Shown: piece after piece, positions 1 through 9,937 of the stretch
How the letters are laid out: every line of letters starts with the position of its first letter
Numbering within the stretch: position 1 is the first letter of the stretch
Origin: Purshia tridentata
Taxonomy: Eukaryota; Streptophyta; Magnoliopsida; Rosales; Rosaceae
Assembly: GCA_003254885.1 (NCBI GenBank)
Contig: QANT01005385.1
Coordinates: 1-36,629 of the forward strand
Direction: 5' to 3'
DNA: 36,629 nt
Made by a program: the position numbers and the translations under genes
Notes under the pieces: generated by a model
What the model saw: the letters and a program-made list of their open reading frames with translations, nothing else
What the model was told of the DNA's origin: nothing
Database searches by the model: none

Positions 1-1619
1 GTAATCCTCCACTTGCTTAGTTTGACCTCCCAAAACAGCTTATGTTGATCATAATTTTGAAAATAAGCACTTCCAAAACTTATAATAAATACCCAACCTA
101 TCAAAACTTAATTTCAAAGCAATTTTTTTTTTTCTTACCAAACCTTAATCTCAAACTTCCTTTAAGAAAGCTTCACAGGACAAAGTAAAAAACGCAATTT
201 GAGCCAATGATAAGTTTCCATACAAGACAAACAAGTGATTTTATTAAAGCAAAGTGAAGGGTACATTTTCAAATTCAACTATTTATGGTATACATAATTA
301 ATTTTCATTCTATTAATACCTCCAGCACCCGCATGATTTGAAGCAACTAATAGTATAACTATATATTAATTCCATATTGCTTCAATTATTCATTACTCCA
401 ACATAATATAATACAAAATACATAATATAAGAAGAAGAGAAAAGTCGTCTAATACAGCTATTGAAATTTATACTCTTTTTATCCTATGAACAGAGTTTGA
501 TTCAATCTGTTGGACTGTAATTAAGCGACCCTACGGGATAGGTAAAGATACCTGTGATAATTTTTAATTCCAATAACATTATGATATTATTATGCATTAA
601 AATGAAAGCATAATGGTATTAGAAATTAAAATGAAAGCTTATTTTAATTTTCAATAACAATATGAGTATTATGATGCATCATCAACCTGAATTAATGAGT
701 TCACTCAAAAAACAACAAAAATTTTAATTAACATAAGAGTTGAATTTTTCAACTTCGTTATAACTTTTTATGTGTTGATAAAGCTTAGTTATTTAATGAT
801 GAAAATTAATCTTGTTGAATTTTTCAACAAAAACCTTAATCTCTAAATAACTTTGTTATTTAGTTTTGGATTTTTAAAATTTATTTTATTCTGAGTACTA
901 AGACAATGATCCAAGAAAGAGCACTGCTGGTTAGAGATTTTAAATTTATATTTCAAATGATGTGTCATTACACATGTATAAATGAGTATTGAAATGAGTC
1001 ATATATATGAATCAATGAAACATAAATTAACACATTATTTGAGATTCAAATTTAGAATGATCCCAAACGAAATTTCATTTTTTGGATTAGACTCGGAAAA
1101 TTCAATTAAAATTAATACCAAATAGAAATTCATTCCGAATTTTTTTAAAATTGAAATTGGGACACTCTATTTCCGTTCCAATCCCACTAAAACACACCCA
1201 TAGGATCAAATGAAGTAACAGTTGCTCACACAGCTTTGTTTTTAATTAACGTTTAAAATCTTAAGTGTCTGCGGTTTTGAGAATATTTAAAAAAAAGATG
1301 CTTTTTCCAATATTATTTTCTTTCAAAATCTCCTCCAACGCGTATAGGTGATGTAAGGTCTTAGAACACGTCTAAGTGATATGAACTATTCCTTCCTGCT
1401 TAAAAAGGGCCGGTTTAGTTAAATATGTGGGATGATCAGTTAAGAAATTAAACATGAGGTTGATGAGAGTTGTTGAACAAAGAGAACAAATGCACAAATA
1501 TATATAATATTGCTTGCGCCGGCGTTGGAAGGCAATGAAAACATTTTTCAGGTGGCAATGCACTGCATTATGTCGTATAATCAGAAAGACCTTTAATACA
1601 AATATTATATTTCTCTATG
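1..1619. other. AT-rich intergenic region, no gene seen
   Basis: There is no convincing coding sequence on either strand. The short open frames here have no recognisable motif and sit in AT-rich, low-complexity DNA. The palindrome GTTGAATTTTTCAAC occurs twice, at 739-753 and 814-828. The stretch around 560-700 carries several imperfect inverted repeats built on TTAATTTTAAT-like words, which could be an old MITE, but no target duplication was found. The last few hundred bases form the distal promoter of the dioxygenase gene that follows. Confidence 0.6.
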
Positions 1620-1708
1620 ACGAAACTGACATGGTCAGTCTTGGCCACCTTATAATAAAATAAGAGCCAATTGTCCATATCTCTCCAATGGAAAACTAGA
1701 CATTGGTT

Positions 1709-1716
1709 TATAAATA
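1709..1716 (+). promoter_or_regulatory. TATA box of dioxygenase copy A
   Basis: TATAAATA lies 159 bases upstream of the ATG, with a CCAAT-type word just upstream near 1684. The same TATAAATA is kept at the matching place in copy B (7594-7601, opposite strand), which supports a real core promoter in both copies. Confidence 0.7.
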
Positions 1717-1823
1717 TGAACTCATTCTTCCACAATACCTCCACACCTAGCCACACAACTCTATATCGAACTCATCATTCTCTTTCATTCTTCTTAATCT
1801 CTCCAAAACACACACAGAGCTTC

Positions 1824-1867
1824 AGCCTCAGCCTCAGCCTCAGCCTCATCCCATCTCTCTCTCTCTC
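1824..1867 (+). repeat. 5'UTR hexanucleotide and CT repeat, copy A
   Basis: Four AGCCTC units (1824-1847) are followed by a CT run (about 1854-1865) in the untranslated leader just before the ATG at 1875. Copy B has only one AGCCTC-like unit at the matching place, so the repeat number changed after the duplication. Confidence 0.8.
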
Positions 1868-1874
1868 GATCCCA

Positions 1875-3051
1875 ATGGCACCTACACCGACTTCATTGGA
1901 GGCATCAAATGGTGATGTGCCCAAAATAGCAAGCATCAAAACAATAGCCGACTCAGGCGCTGCTCTCACTTCTGTGCCTTCCGAATACACCTACACCAAA
2001 AATCCTAATGACCAAGGTGATGCAAGTGACCCTGAACACTCAATCCCCACCATTGATTTCGCTCTTCTCACCTCTGGCTCCCCTGATCAACGGGCCAAAG
2101 TCATCCGTGACATCGGAAAAGCTTGCAAGGAATGGGGTTTCTTCATGGTATGTGTGCTTTATTATTTACAACTATATTAATTATATGCATTGTATGTGTG
2201 ATAGTGAAACTAAACATAATTCATTCATATTATAGGTTATGAACCATAGCGTACCAGAGTGCCTGATGAAAGCAATGATCGATGCGTGCCAAAGATTCTT
2301 TGATCTGCCAGAGGAGGAGAAGAAGGAGTTCCAAACAAGGAACCTGTTGGACCCAATCAAGTGTGGAACCAGCTTCAATGTTGCAATTGACAAAGTGCGT
2401 CTCTGGAGGGATTACCTCAAGGTTATAGCACATCCCGAGTTCAACTCACTTTGGAAGCCTGCTGGGTACAGTGAGGTTTCATTGGAGTTCAGCAAAAGGA
2501 CTCGTGAAGTAGCCACTCAAATATTAAGTGGAATTTCAGAGAGTTTGGGATTAGAGCCCAACTACATCGCTGACGCCATGAACTGGGATCGTGGCTTGCA
2601 AATACTGGCCGCAAACTACTATCCAGCTTGCCCACAACCCGACCTAGCAATCGGTATTCCCCCTCATACCGATCATGGCCTGGTGACTCTTCTCATCCAG
2701 AACGAAATGGGTGGGCTTGAAGTGCAGCACAATGGGAAGTGGGTGCTTGTGAATTGTCCTCCCAACAGTTTTGTTGTTAACATTGGTGACCAAATGCAGA
2801 TCCTGACTAACGATAAGTATAAGAGCGTATGGCATCGAGCTGTTGTGAACAACAAAGCTACAAGGATATCCATTGCAGTACCACATGGACCATCACTGGA
2901 CACTCCTGCTTTACCAATCCGCGAGTTGCTCCAAGAAGGCGAAAAAGCCAAATACATTGGAATGTCATATCAGAAATTCATGGAGCTTCAGGCAAGCCCA
3001 GCTGGCTACATGAACCCTGCCTTAAATCACCTGCTAATCAAGGACAATTGA
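1875..3051 (+). CDS. 2-oxoglutarate/Fe(II)-dependent dioxygenase, copy A
   Basis: The exons are 1875-2147 and 2236-3051 (GTATGT donor, TATAG acceptor, phase 0), giving 362 aa, a normal length for a plant DOXC-class dioxygenase. The N-terminal DIOX_N domain spans roughly residues 55-165 and the double-stranded beta-helix domain roughly 210-315. The iron ligands are visible as H235-T-D237 and H291, and the 2-oxoglutarate-binding RxS as R301-I-S303; NYYP lies at 218-221. Such soluble enzymes use O2 and 2-oxoglutarate to hydroxylate, desaturate or demethylate small molecules. The sequence looks like the 'dioxygenase 19 / flavanone 3-dioxygenase 3-like' group, but I assign no substrate. Oddity: the conserved NHG of the N-terminal domain reads NHS (S96). 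It is convergent with copy B and shares 352 of 362 residues with it. Confidence 0.93.
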
Positions 3052-3232
3052 TTTGCATAATTACATGGCCTGCTGTCTCTCAAAGTTAATTACATTTTTT
3101 TTCCCTCTCTCTCTCCCTCGATATATAATAATGCTGCGGTAAGAGCTTTGATGCTCCATAGTCTGTTTTGTCGTATTTTGTTTTTCATGTGTGTCTTTGA
3201 CTCCTTCTTGTTTGAATACTAAATTTATATTT

Positions 3233-6117
3233 CTTGTATGTTTGAACATTTCTTTTTAAACGTGTAAATCAGTGTAATTTTGATATTCATCATTAAATAT
3301 AACGATATATAATAGATATTCAATACCGTTAAAAATAATTTTTTCATTTTAAATACGTTTAGGCGAGTATCTGAAAATACTAATATATAATGAACTTATG
3401 AATTATTTTCTGAATTATTAGTCCACATGTCCTACGCTTTCTCAACTCTCTCATGCCCTCTCATTTGATCCTCCTTTCCTTCCTCCAAACCTTCCACCCT
3501 CATCACTCATTGCTCCTCTCGTCTACGCCCTATCCTTTGACGATAAACCATTGCAAGATAACTCGTCAAACAAGTCACAGATCCTTGCAGTGCTTCCAAG
3601 GGCAGACCCATAGAGGGACCAGTGAAGGTAATTGCTTTCCCCAACATCATAACAATTTGCTTAAGGGTGGGGGCAAAGTGTTTGACAAAATGCCTCATAC
3701 AATGATAGGGGCAACTTGGCAAGCTGCAGGGGCAAAACACGCGTGACTCCAATTCTCTAAACGCTAAAATTTTGGCGACTTAAAGAATCGGAGCATTAAG
3801 TTAAAAAGAAGATTTTTTGGCTATTGAAGGGGTCCAGGGGAGATGATGAAGATGACTAGTAAGCAGAAGAGAAGGCAAATGGAAGTGATGGTTGATGAAG
3901 TAATCTTATGGGTATAGGTGGTTGCTGATTGTTGTTTTATATATTCGTATCCTCATTCATGTTGGCTGTGACGTTGGAGAAAAAAACAGAGATCAAGAGA
4001 GAGTTAGATTGAGGGAAGAAGACGAAGTGTGAAGCTAATAAAGTTTGATTGAGAGAGGGTTCGTTTAAGTTCATGTTTTTGATAAAATACCTCACTATAT
4101 TGCATAAAGCGAGGTTACACATTAAGCAATATAGATGTCACAAAACTAGATAGGGATAGGGTGGAGAAAGATAGATCTATACTCTGAAAAAATAATTAAA
4201 AAATTTTCTAAATATTGTAAAAATAAACACATTTTTTTAAGTGTGCATGTTTTAAATTTTTAATGTCGAAATATCAATTAGTGTTATTGTTTTGCCCCAA
4301 CGAAGAAAAATTTATGGGTCCGCCATTGAGTGCTTCCATTAATGCCTTGCTCCCTGCTCATTCTTTTTTTTAGGGCTTTGGATCAAACCTCTTCAGGTGT
4401 CATGGCCCGAGGTTTATATGGTATTAGAATTACCGACTGATTCTCTGTTTTTCAGGTCATCCAATATTACAAGTAAACCCAGAATGATTAGAAAGTCCCA
4501 TAATTACTAAAAACATTTCTACTACAAGTTATTAAGAATAATAGATCTTTCTCAAAATAAAAATCTGAATATGCTGAATATGCTAGCTCATTCTTTCCCT
4601 GTTATTAATAAACAACTCCCCCAAAAATTAATGGCTATATATATACATCAGCCATATGTAGGGTCATAGAAGTTTGGGCACCAAGAATACTGGGCAACAA
4701 GAATAAATCTACAAATAAATTAAAATAGTAAAAGATCTAATCAAAGCAAGAAAGTAAACTTTAGATCAAAACATAAAAAGAAAGTCCCAAAATTGCTAAA
4801 AAATTTCCTAGCCTGCTACAAATTATTAAAAGTAAAAAACTTAAAATTAAAATATGAGTATGCCGACTAATTAAGTTGCCTTGGCTGCATCAGCTTTTTT
4901 TTTCCTTTTCAAAACTATAGTTTTTATTTTTCAATTTCTTAATTTAATTAATTATTCAAATAATAATATATTTTAACCTTGAAAAAGAGAGAGAAAAAGT
5001 TTAAAATATGAAATATTTAGAAATCTCTAAATACGAGTGTGGAGAAATGGACTTTTGGTGATTTCTGATTCAGGCCTCTGTTACGTTATCCCTTTTGTTT
5101 GGTGTTCATGGGACATATATATCTTCTTTAGACTCTAAATCTACCTGTCTGGACCAAACAATTTTGACTTTACTCCACTATTGTAAATCTACCTTTAAAA
5201 GTTCAAGCCCTATTTTATATAAACACTACTCATTGCTGGAATATTTTTTGGATTTTATATAGGAGAGCACCACAAGCTGTTGTATATTCCAGCAACAAGC
5301 TGGTATCTATTAAGGGGACTACTGCAAATTGGACAGGTCCTAGAATATAATTAGGGCAGATTTGTCCTTCATCATCATACCTCTTGTAACGCACCATGCA
5401 ATTGGAGTAGTAGAATGATGTCCAAGGTGGGTACGAGGACTTAGCTAGTTTGCCATGTCAAAGAGTGGATTTACAAGTATATATAATATGTCATGTCTTT
5501 TTAGGTGAATATATTTAAGCCCCCTTTGTTTTTTTTTTTTTTTTTTTTTNAGCTAGTTTGCCATGTCAAAGAGTGGATTTACAAGTATATATAATATGTC
5601 ATGTCTTTTTAGGTGAATATATTTAAGCCCCCTTTGTTTTTTTTTTTTTGTAAGTCACTTTAACAAAATGTGGAGCCAACACATCTTTCATTGAGCTTTT
5701 TGCTAGTTGGCAGCTTATAAATATTTGTGTAGTTAGGAATTATGAAAATTGGGTTTAGTGAACTTGATTTTTAAGTTAATTAATTGTTCAATGTGATTTT
5801 GGATTGTATGGAAGAGTTTGGTAGTCGCATTTCAGCAATCGTTGTGGGTTATACAAAATAATTGAACAAGATAGGTGAATAATGAGAAAAAAAATTAAAA
5901 AAACATGCATCATTTATAGCATTTCAAGAATGTTGTGAAAAAATCAACAAGAAGTTTTTATAAATGTTGTAAGAAGTTGTTAATGACAATGAAAAAATGA
6001 TACAAAAAGTCTTTTACAACATCACTTTGTGACATGGAATACACGGCAAATGATAGGGACTTTTTGCAGCATCTTGAAATACAAAGTTTAGTAAAACGAT
6101 GCAAATACCCCTTTGCA
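3233..6117. other. Spacer between the inverted dioxygenase copies, no gene seen
   Basis: About 2.9 kb without a credible gene. The part around 3430-4330 is less AT-rich and contains short open frames, but no protein motif is recognised; it reads like decayed transposon DNA. The part around 5930-6070 has repeated words built on TTTTTGCAGCATC and TACAACATC, which resemble the subterminal regions of CACTA-type elements. That is only a resemblance, and no ends were found. Poly-T runs and one undetermined base lie at 5530-5550. Confidence 0.6.
5443..5650. repeat. Duplicated 100-bp stretch around an N: assembly seam
   Basis: The sequence 5443-5549 ends in a poly-T run followed by a single N at 5550. 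Positions 5551-5650 then repeat the same stretch from AGCTAGTTTGCC through the CCCCCTTTG plus poly-T tail with no visible substitutions. This is the pattern of two contig ends overlapping at a homopolymer and being joined with a placeholder base. The spacer length, and possibly the relative position of the two inverted gene copies, therefore depend on this join. Confidence 0.85.
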
Positions 6118-6306
6118 GCCTATGACAAATATAACTTTAGTATCTCAATAAGACAAGGAGTCAAAGACACACATGAAAAACAAAATACGACAACATTGAA
6201 TATGAAGAATCAAAGCTCTTACCGCAGCATTATTCTATATCGAGGGAGAGAAAGAGAGGGAAAAAAAAAGGTGTAATTCAGACAGCAGGCCATGTAATTA
6301 TGCAAA

Positions 6307-7483
6307 TCAATTGTCCTTGACTAGCAGGTGATTTAAGGCAGGGTTCATGTAGCCAGCTGGGCTTGCCTGAAGCTCCATGAATTTCTGATATGACAATCCA
6401 ATGTATTTGGCTTTTTCGCCTTCTTGGAGCAACTCGGGGATTGGTAAAGCAGGAGTGTCAAGTGATGGTCCATGTGGTACAGCTATGGATATCCTTGTAG
6501 CTTTGTTGTTCACAACAGCTCGATGCCATACGCTCTTATACTTATCGTTTGTCAGGATCTGCATTTGGTCACCAATGTTAACCACAAAACTGTTGGGAGG
6601 ACAATTCACAAGCACCCACTTCCCATTGTGCTGCACTTCAAGCCCACCCATTTCGTTCTGGATGAGAAGAGTCACCAGGCCATGATCGGTATGGGGGGGA
6701 ATACCGATTGCTAGGTCGGGTTGTGGGCAAGCTGGATAGTAGTTTGCGGCCAGTATTTGCAAGCCACGATCCCAGTTCATGGCGTCGGCGATGTAGTTGG
6801 GCTCTAATCCCAAACTCTCTGAAATTCCACTTAATATTTGAGTGGCTACTTCACGAGTCCTTTTGCTGAACTCCAATGAAACCTCGCTGTACCCAGCAGG
6901 CTTCCAAAGTGAGTTGAACTCGGGATGTGCTATAACCTTGAGGTAATCCCTCCACAGACGCACTTTGTCAATTGCAACATTGAAGCTGGTTCCACACTTG
7001 ATTGGGTCCAACAGGTTCCTTGTTTGGAACTCCTTCTTCTCCTCCTCTGGCAGATCAAAGAATCTTTGGCACGCGTCAATCATTGCTTTCATCAGGCTCT
7101 CTGGGACGCCATGGTTGATAACCTATAATATGAATGAATTATGTTTAGTTTCACTATCACACATAAAATGCATATAATTAATATAGTTTTAAATAATAAA
7201 GCACACATACCATGAAGAAACCCCATTCCTTACAAGCTTTTCCGATGTCACGGATGACTTGGGCCCGTTGATCAGGGGAGCCAGAGGTGAGAAGAGTGAA
7301 ATCAATGGTGGGGATTGAGTGTTCAGGGTCACTTGCATCACCTTGGTCATTAGGATTTTTGGTGTAAGTGTATTCGGAAGGCACAGAAGTGAGAGCAGCG
7401 CCAGAGTCGGCTATTGTTTTGATGCTTGCTACTTTGGGTACATCACCATTTGATGCCTCCAATGAAGTCTGTGTAGGTGCCAT
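6307..7483 (-). CDS. 2-oxoglutarate/Fe(II)-dependent dioxygenase, copy B
   Basis: On the minus strand, exon 1 is 7211-7483 and exon 2 is 6307-7122, again 273 + 816 bp and 362 aa, with the same phase-0 intron (GTATGT donor, TATAG acceptor). All catalytic residues are as in copy A: H235, D237, H291, R301 and S303. The ten differences from copy A are at residues 5, 18, 63, 75, 93, 96, 100, 320, 334 and 359; residues 101-319 are identical. Copy B keeps the canonical NHG(V/I)P of the family (G96), so it is the better candidate for the ancestral enzyme. The substrate is not known. It faces copy A tail to tail, 3.25 kb stop to stop. Its promoter carries a 13-bp tandem duplication that copy A lacks. 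Confidence 0.93.
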
Positions 7484-7593
7484 TGGGATCGAGAGAGAGG
7501 CTGAGAATGTGTGTGTGTTTTAGAGAGATTAAGAAGAATGAAAGAGAATGATGATATAGAGTTGTGTGGAGGTATTGTGAATGAATGAGTTCA

Positions 7594-7601
7594 TATTTAT
7601 A
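7594..7601 (-). promoter_or_regulatory. TATA box of dioxygenase copy B
   Basis: TATAAATA on the minus strand, 110 bases upstream of the ATG, is the counterpart of the copy A box at 1709-1716. The leader is shorter than in copy A because the hexanucleotide repeat is contracted. Confidence 0.7.
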
Positions 7602-7667
7602 AACCGACGTCTAGTTGTCCATTGGAGAGATATCGACAAGTGGCTCTTATTTTATTATAAGGTGGCC

Positions 7668-7693
7668 AAGACTGACCACGAAGACTGACCACG
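7668..7693. promoter_or_regulatory. 13-bp tandem duplication upstream of copy B
   Basis: AAGACTGACCACG occurs twice head to tail (7668-7680 and 7681-7693), starting 67 bp upstream of the copy B TATA box. Each unit contains TGACC (GGTCA on the gene strand), a W-box-like core. Copy A has a single related unit near 1631-1643. Whether it binds a factor is not shown by the sequence. Confidence 0.6.
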
Positions 7694-7697
7694 TTTC

Positions 7698-8212
7698 CAT
7701 TTGCTTGTCAAGAAACATTAAATATTTAACCACTATATTCTGTTTAATTATTAATTTAAAAATAATTAAATTTAAGATGGATAAAATAGTAACCTAAAAG
7801 AATTCCTAAATATTATGAGAAAAACAAAATACAGTTTCTTCCTACTAATCGCTGCAATAAAGAAGAATGTTTCTATAATATCTTTAAGAAAGTATGAGGA
7901 AGGTGGGTAGATGTGAAATTATTTATCCGGAACTACATGTTCCCGATGGCGGGCTACATCATTAATTGTTTATTGACTAACTTTGAATGTCGATCTTAAA
8001 CTAATCACAAAAGGGAACGACTCCAAATTTAATAATTAAAACGTGGCTTCATACCTTCCAATCTTATAAATAAGAAAAATAGGTTTCTTAATGACTTGAG
8101 ACTTCAAATGTCACCATCTGGAATACCATTGTTGAAGTCTTTTTAGGGTGAAGGACAACTTAATTAGTACTTTATGGGGTGTGAATTTTGATTTTGTTGC
8201 GATTGTTTTACA
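7698..8212. other. Intergenic region, no gene seen
   Basis: AT-rich DNA upstream of dioxygenase copy B, without coding signal or recognisable repeat. It leads directly into the target duplication of the hAT-like element at 8221. Confidence 0.5.
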
Positions 8213-8220
8213 CTAGAATC

Positions 8221-8744
8221 TAGGGGTGGGCATCAACTCGCCCGAGCCGCCACCCGTTTAGTCTCCACCCAACCTACCCGATAGTTGACGGCTCGAGTGT
8301 GGGTCCCTTCCTTTACAGCCCATCACCACTCGTTTAATTGATTGTGGGATATAGATAATAGGATAGATGTCTTTTATAAGAGCTAAGAGCTAGTAAAATT
8401 ATTATCTATTTACATAATTACCTTATTCATCACTTTCCTCACTTATGTAATTTAAGAAATATTGTTTCCATACTTTGGATAGAAAATAATTCCTTTTTAT
8501 GGGTGAAATAGGGGTCATTAATATCATCCGAAGCATATATATAAATAATTTGATTCAATTTTAGGAAGTTGGCATGTATATAAACCCACCTCACTCTCTT
8601 TAATTTCAACTATACGTAAACGGCCCAGCCGCCACCAACCCGCTCTCCGATTAACTTGCAACTGCCTCGCCCATTGACTATGCAGGCGGTAGCGGGTTGA
8701 GCTCTCGCCCGACCCACCCCGCCCATCGCCCATCCCCCATCCCT
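8221..8744. mobile_element. Non-autonomous hAT-like element (MITE), 524 bp
   Basis: The element is bounded by a perfect 8-bp direct repeat ACTAGAAT (8213-8220 and 8745-8752), the target-site length of hAT transposons. The ends are imperfect inverted repeats: CTAGGGGTGGGCATC at the left, and AGGGATGGGGGAT when the right end is read on the other strand. GC-rich subterminal stretches rich in GCCCG/GCCGCC lie near both ends and contrast with an AT-rich middle. There is no transposase frame, so it must have been moved in trans. The superfamily call rests on target-site length and end sequence. Confidence 0.75.
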
Positions 8745-8825
8745 ACTAGAATCAGAATTGTAAGGAATGCTATGGTAGTTATTGTTTGCAAAAAAAAGTC
8801 CGTTTAATTAGTTTTTTCATTTTGT

Positions 8826-9079
8826 ATATATTTATATTTGAATTTTTGCAAGTGAATATTCAGTGAGATTTCTACAATTAAAATCCCATAAATAATAAAT
8901 TTTTGGATTAAAAGATGTTAAATTCCTCATAGAAACGACTGTTTAACTTCTGATATATTTATATTTGAATTTTTGCAAGTGAATATTCGGTGAGATTTCT
9001 ACAATTAAAATCCCATAAATAATAAATTGTTGGATTAAAAGATTTTAAATTCCTCATAGAAACGACTGTTTAACTTCTG
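8826..9079. repeat. 127-bp tandem duplication, two copies
   Basis: Positions 8826-8952 are repeated at 8953-9079 with about three substitutions (for example CAGTGAG versus CGGTGAG, and GATGTTAAA versus GATTTTAAA). Both units end in GTTTAACTTCTG. The unit has no coding potential. It lies between the two hAT-like elements. Confidence 0.85.
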
Positions 9080-9157
9080 CAACAAAGCACCTTTGCCAGT
9101 TTACTTTGGGCTAAGGCCCCGCCTTCGGGCCTTGATTGAAATGTCTTTGTCTAGAGG

Positions 9158-9937
9158 CAGGGACGGATGCATGTAGTGGCTTGGGGGGTCAGGCGACCCC
9201 CCAGACGGCGAAGCACAAAGGAGGCAACCTCTGGATGGCGACACCAGTGACCCCCCAAAGTGGGAGATTTTCTTTTCTATGTTTGTTACCTTGTACATGA
9301 ATAATGACAATTGTCTATTCAACTTCACCGCATATGTTCTTAGCGGACTTTTTTGACATATTGAGACGTAATTGCTCTAACATCTACTGTATGTCTGATG
9401 TTTGGGTTTCAACATCAAGGTTCAATGTCAAAGTAAATTATCCTAGTGTTCACGTGCCAAACTACTGCTCCATGAGTTGCTTTCATCCATTCGGTTACTA
9501 AGCAGTGTTTTAAGTCTTGGTGATCATTACCCTATGCTTCGCTTATTAGTAATTTTATCCATAATATTCTTGTTCATCTTGCTTGTCAGTTTACTTCACC
9601 TCGGTTCTCCACTATGAAAAGAACTAGAAGCTTCACATTTCTTTTAAAAATGGCAGTGCTTACTCTCCCACCTATGGTCTCTTGGCACTTCTTAAAGTTT
9701 CAACTAGCTTGTTTATTTTTTTTTAAAGTTCTTATTGCTTACCTACTAATCCCCACCCATCTGCAAAATTCCCAAAACCCACACCCATCCACAATTACAC
9801 CCAGTTCACCATCCGGCCATCCTCCACTACTACAGCCTCATCTGTGCTCAGTCTCTAAAAAATTTCACTGTCGCTGCGCGGCTCTAGGCTCCACTTGACC
9901 ATGACCCCCCAAGTGGGGGATCCTGGATCCGTCCCTG
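9158..9937. mobile_element. Non-autonomous hAT-like element, 780 bp
   Basis: A perfect 8-bp direct repeat TCTAGAGG flanks it (9150-9157 and 9938-9945). The terminal inverted repeats begin CAGGGACGGATGCA at the left and CAGGGACGGATCCA on the opposite strand at the right, matching at 13 of 14 bases. A CCCCCCA/TGGGGGG-type subterminal repeat follows at both ends. No transposase domain is visible; the longest inner frame (about 9614-9898) has no recognisable motif. The clean ends and intact target duplication suggest fairly recent insertion compared with other relics here. Confidence 0.82.

Larger units (their letters stand above)
1620..3232 (+). repeat. Left arm of large inverted repeat (holds dioxygenase copy A)
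   Basis: This arm matches the reverse complement of 6118-7697 from about 90 bp upstream of the TATA box, through the whole gene and intron, to about 180 bp past the stop codon. Coding parts are nearly identical. The flanks carry small indels and more substitutions, and similarity fades near 1620 and 3232. The two arms are about 2.9 kb apart. Boundaries were judged by eye and may be off by tens of bases. Confidence 0.85.
6118..7697 (-). repeat. Right arm of large inverted repeat (holds dioxygenase copy B)
   Basis: This is the reverse-complement partner of 1620-3232. It includes the promoter with TATA box, leader, both exons, the intron and about 180 bp of 3' flank. The most conserved part is the coding core; the 3' flank near 6118-6160 and the upstream end near 7690 are clearly more diverged, which gives the approximate limits of the duplicated block. 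Confidence 0.85.

Noticed and set aside
3453..3752. Possible small gene on either strand in the spacer
   Set aside because: Overlapping frames on both strands, no domain and no splice or promoter signals; decayed repeat DNA is more likely.
6401..7177. Plus-strand open frames across dioxygenase copy B, and mirror frames over copy A
   Set aside because: They are antisense to conserved dioxygenase coding sequence and appear in both copies only because the sequence is duplicated.
8826..9079. CRISPR-like array
   Set aside because: Two long tandem units without spacers, in a plant nuclear genome; it is a plain duplication. No CRISPR structure was seen anywhere, including the minisatellite at 10618.
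9614..9898. 94-codon open frame inside the second hAT-like element
   Set aside because: It has no BED finger, dimerisation domain or other transposase motif, and its composition looks random (Pro/Ser-rich from a C-rich stretch).
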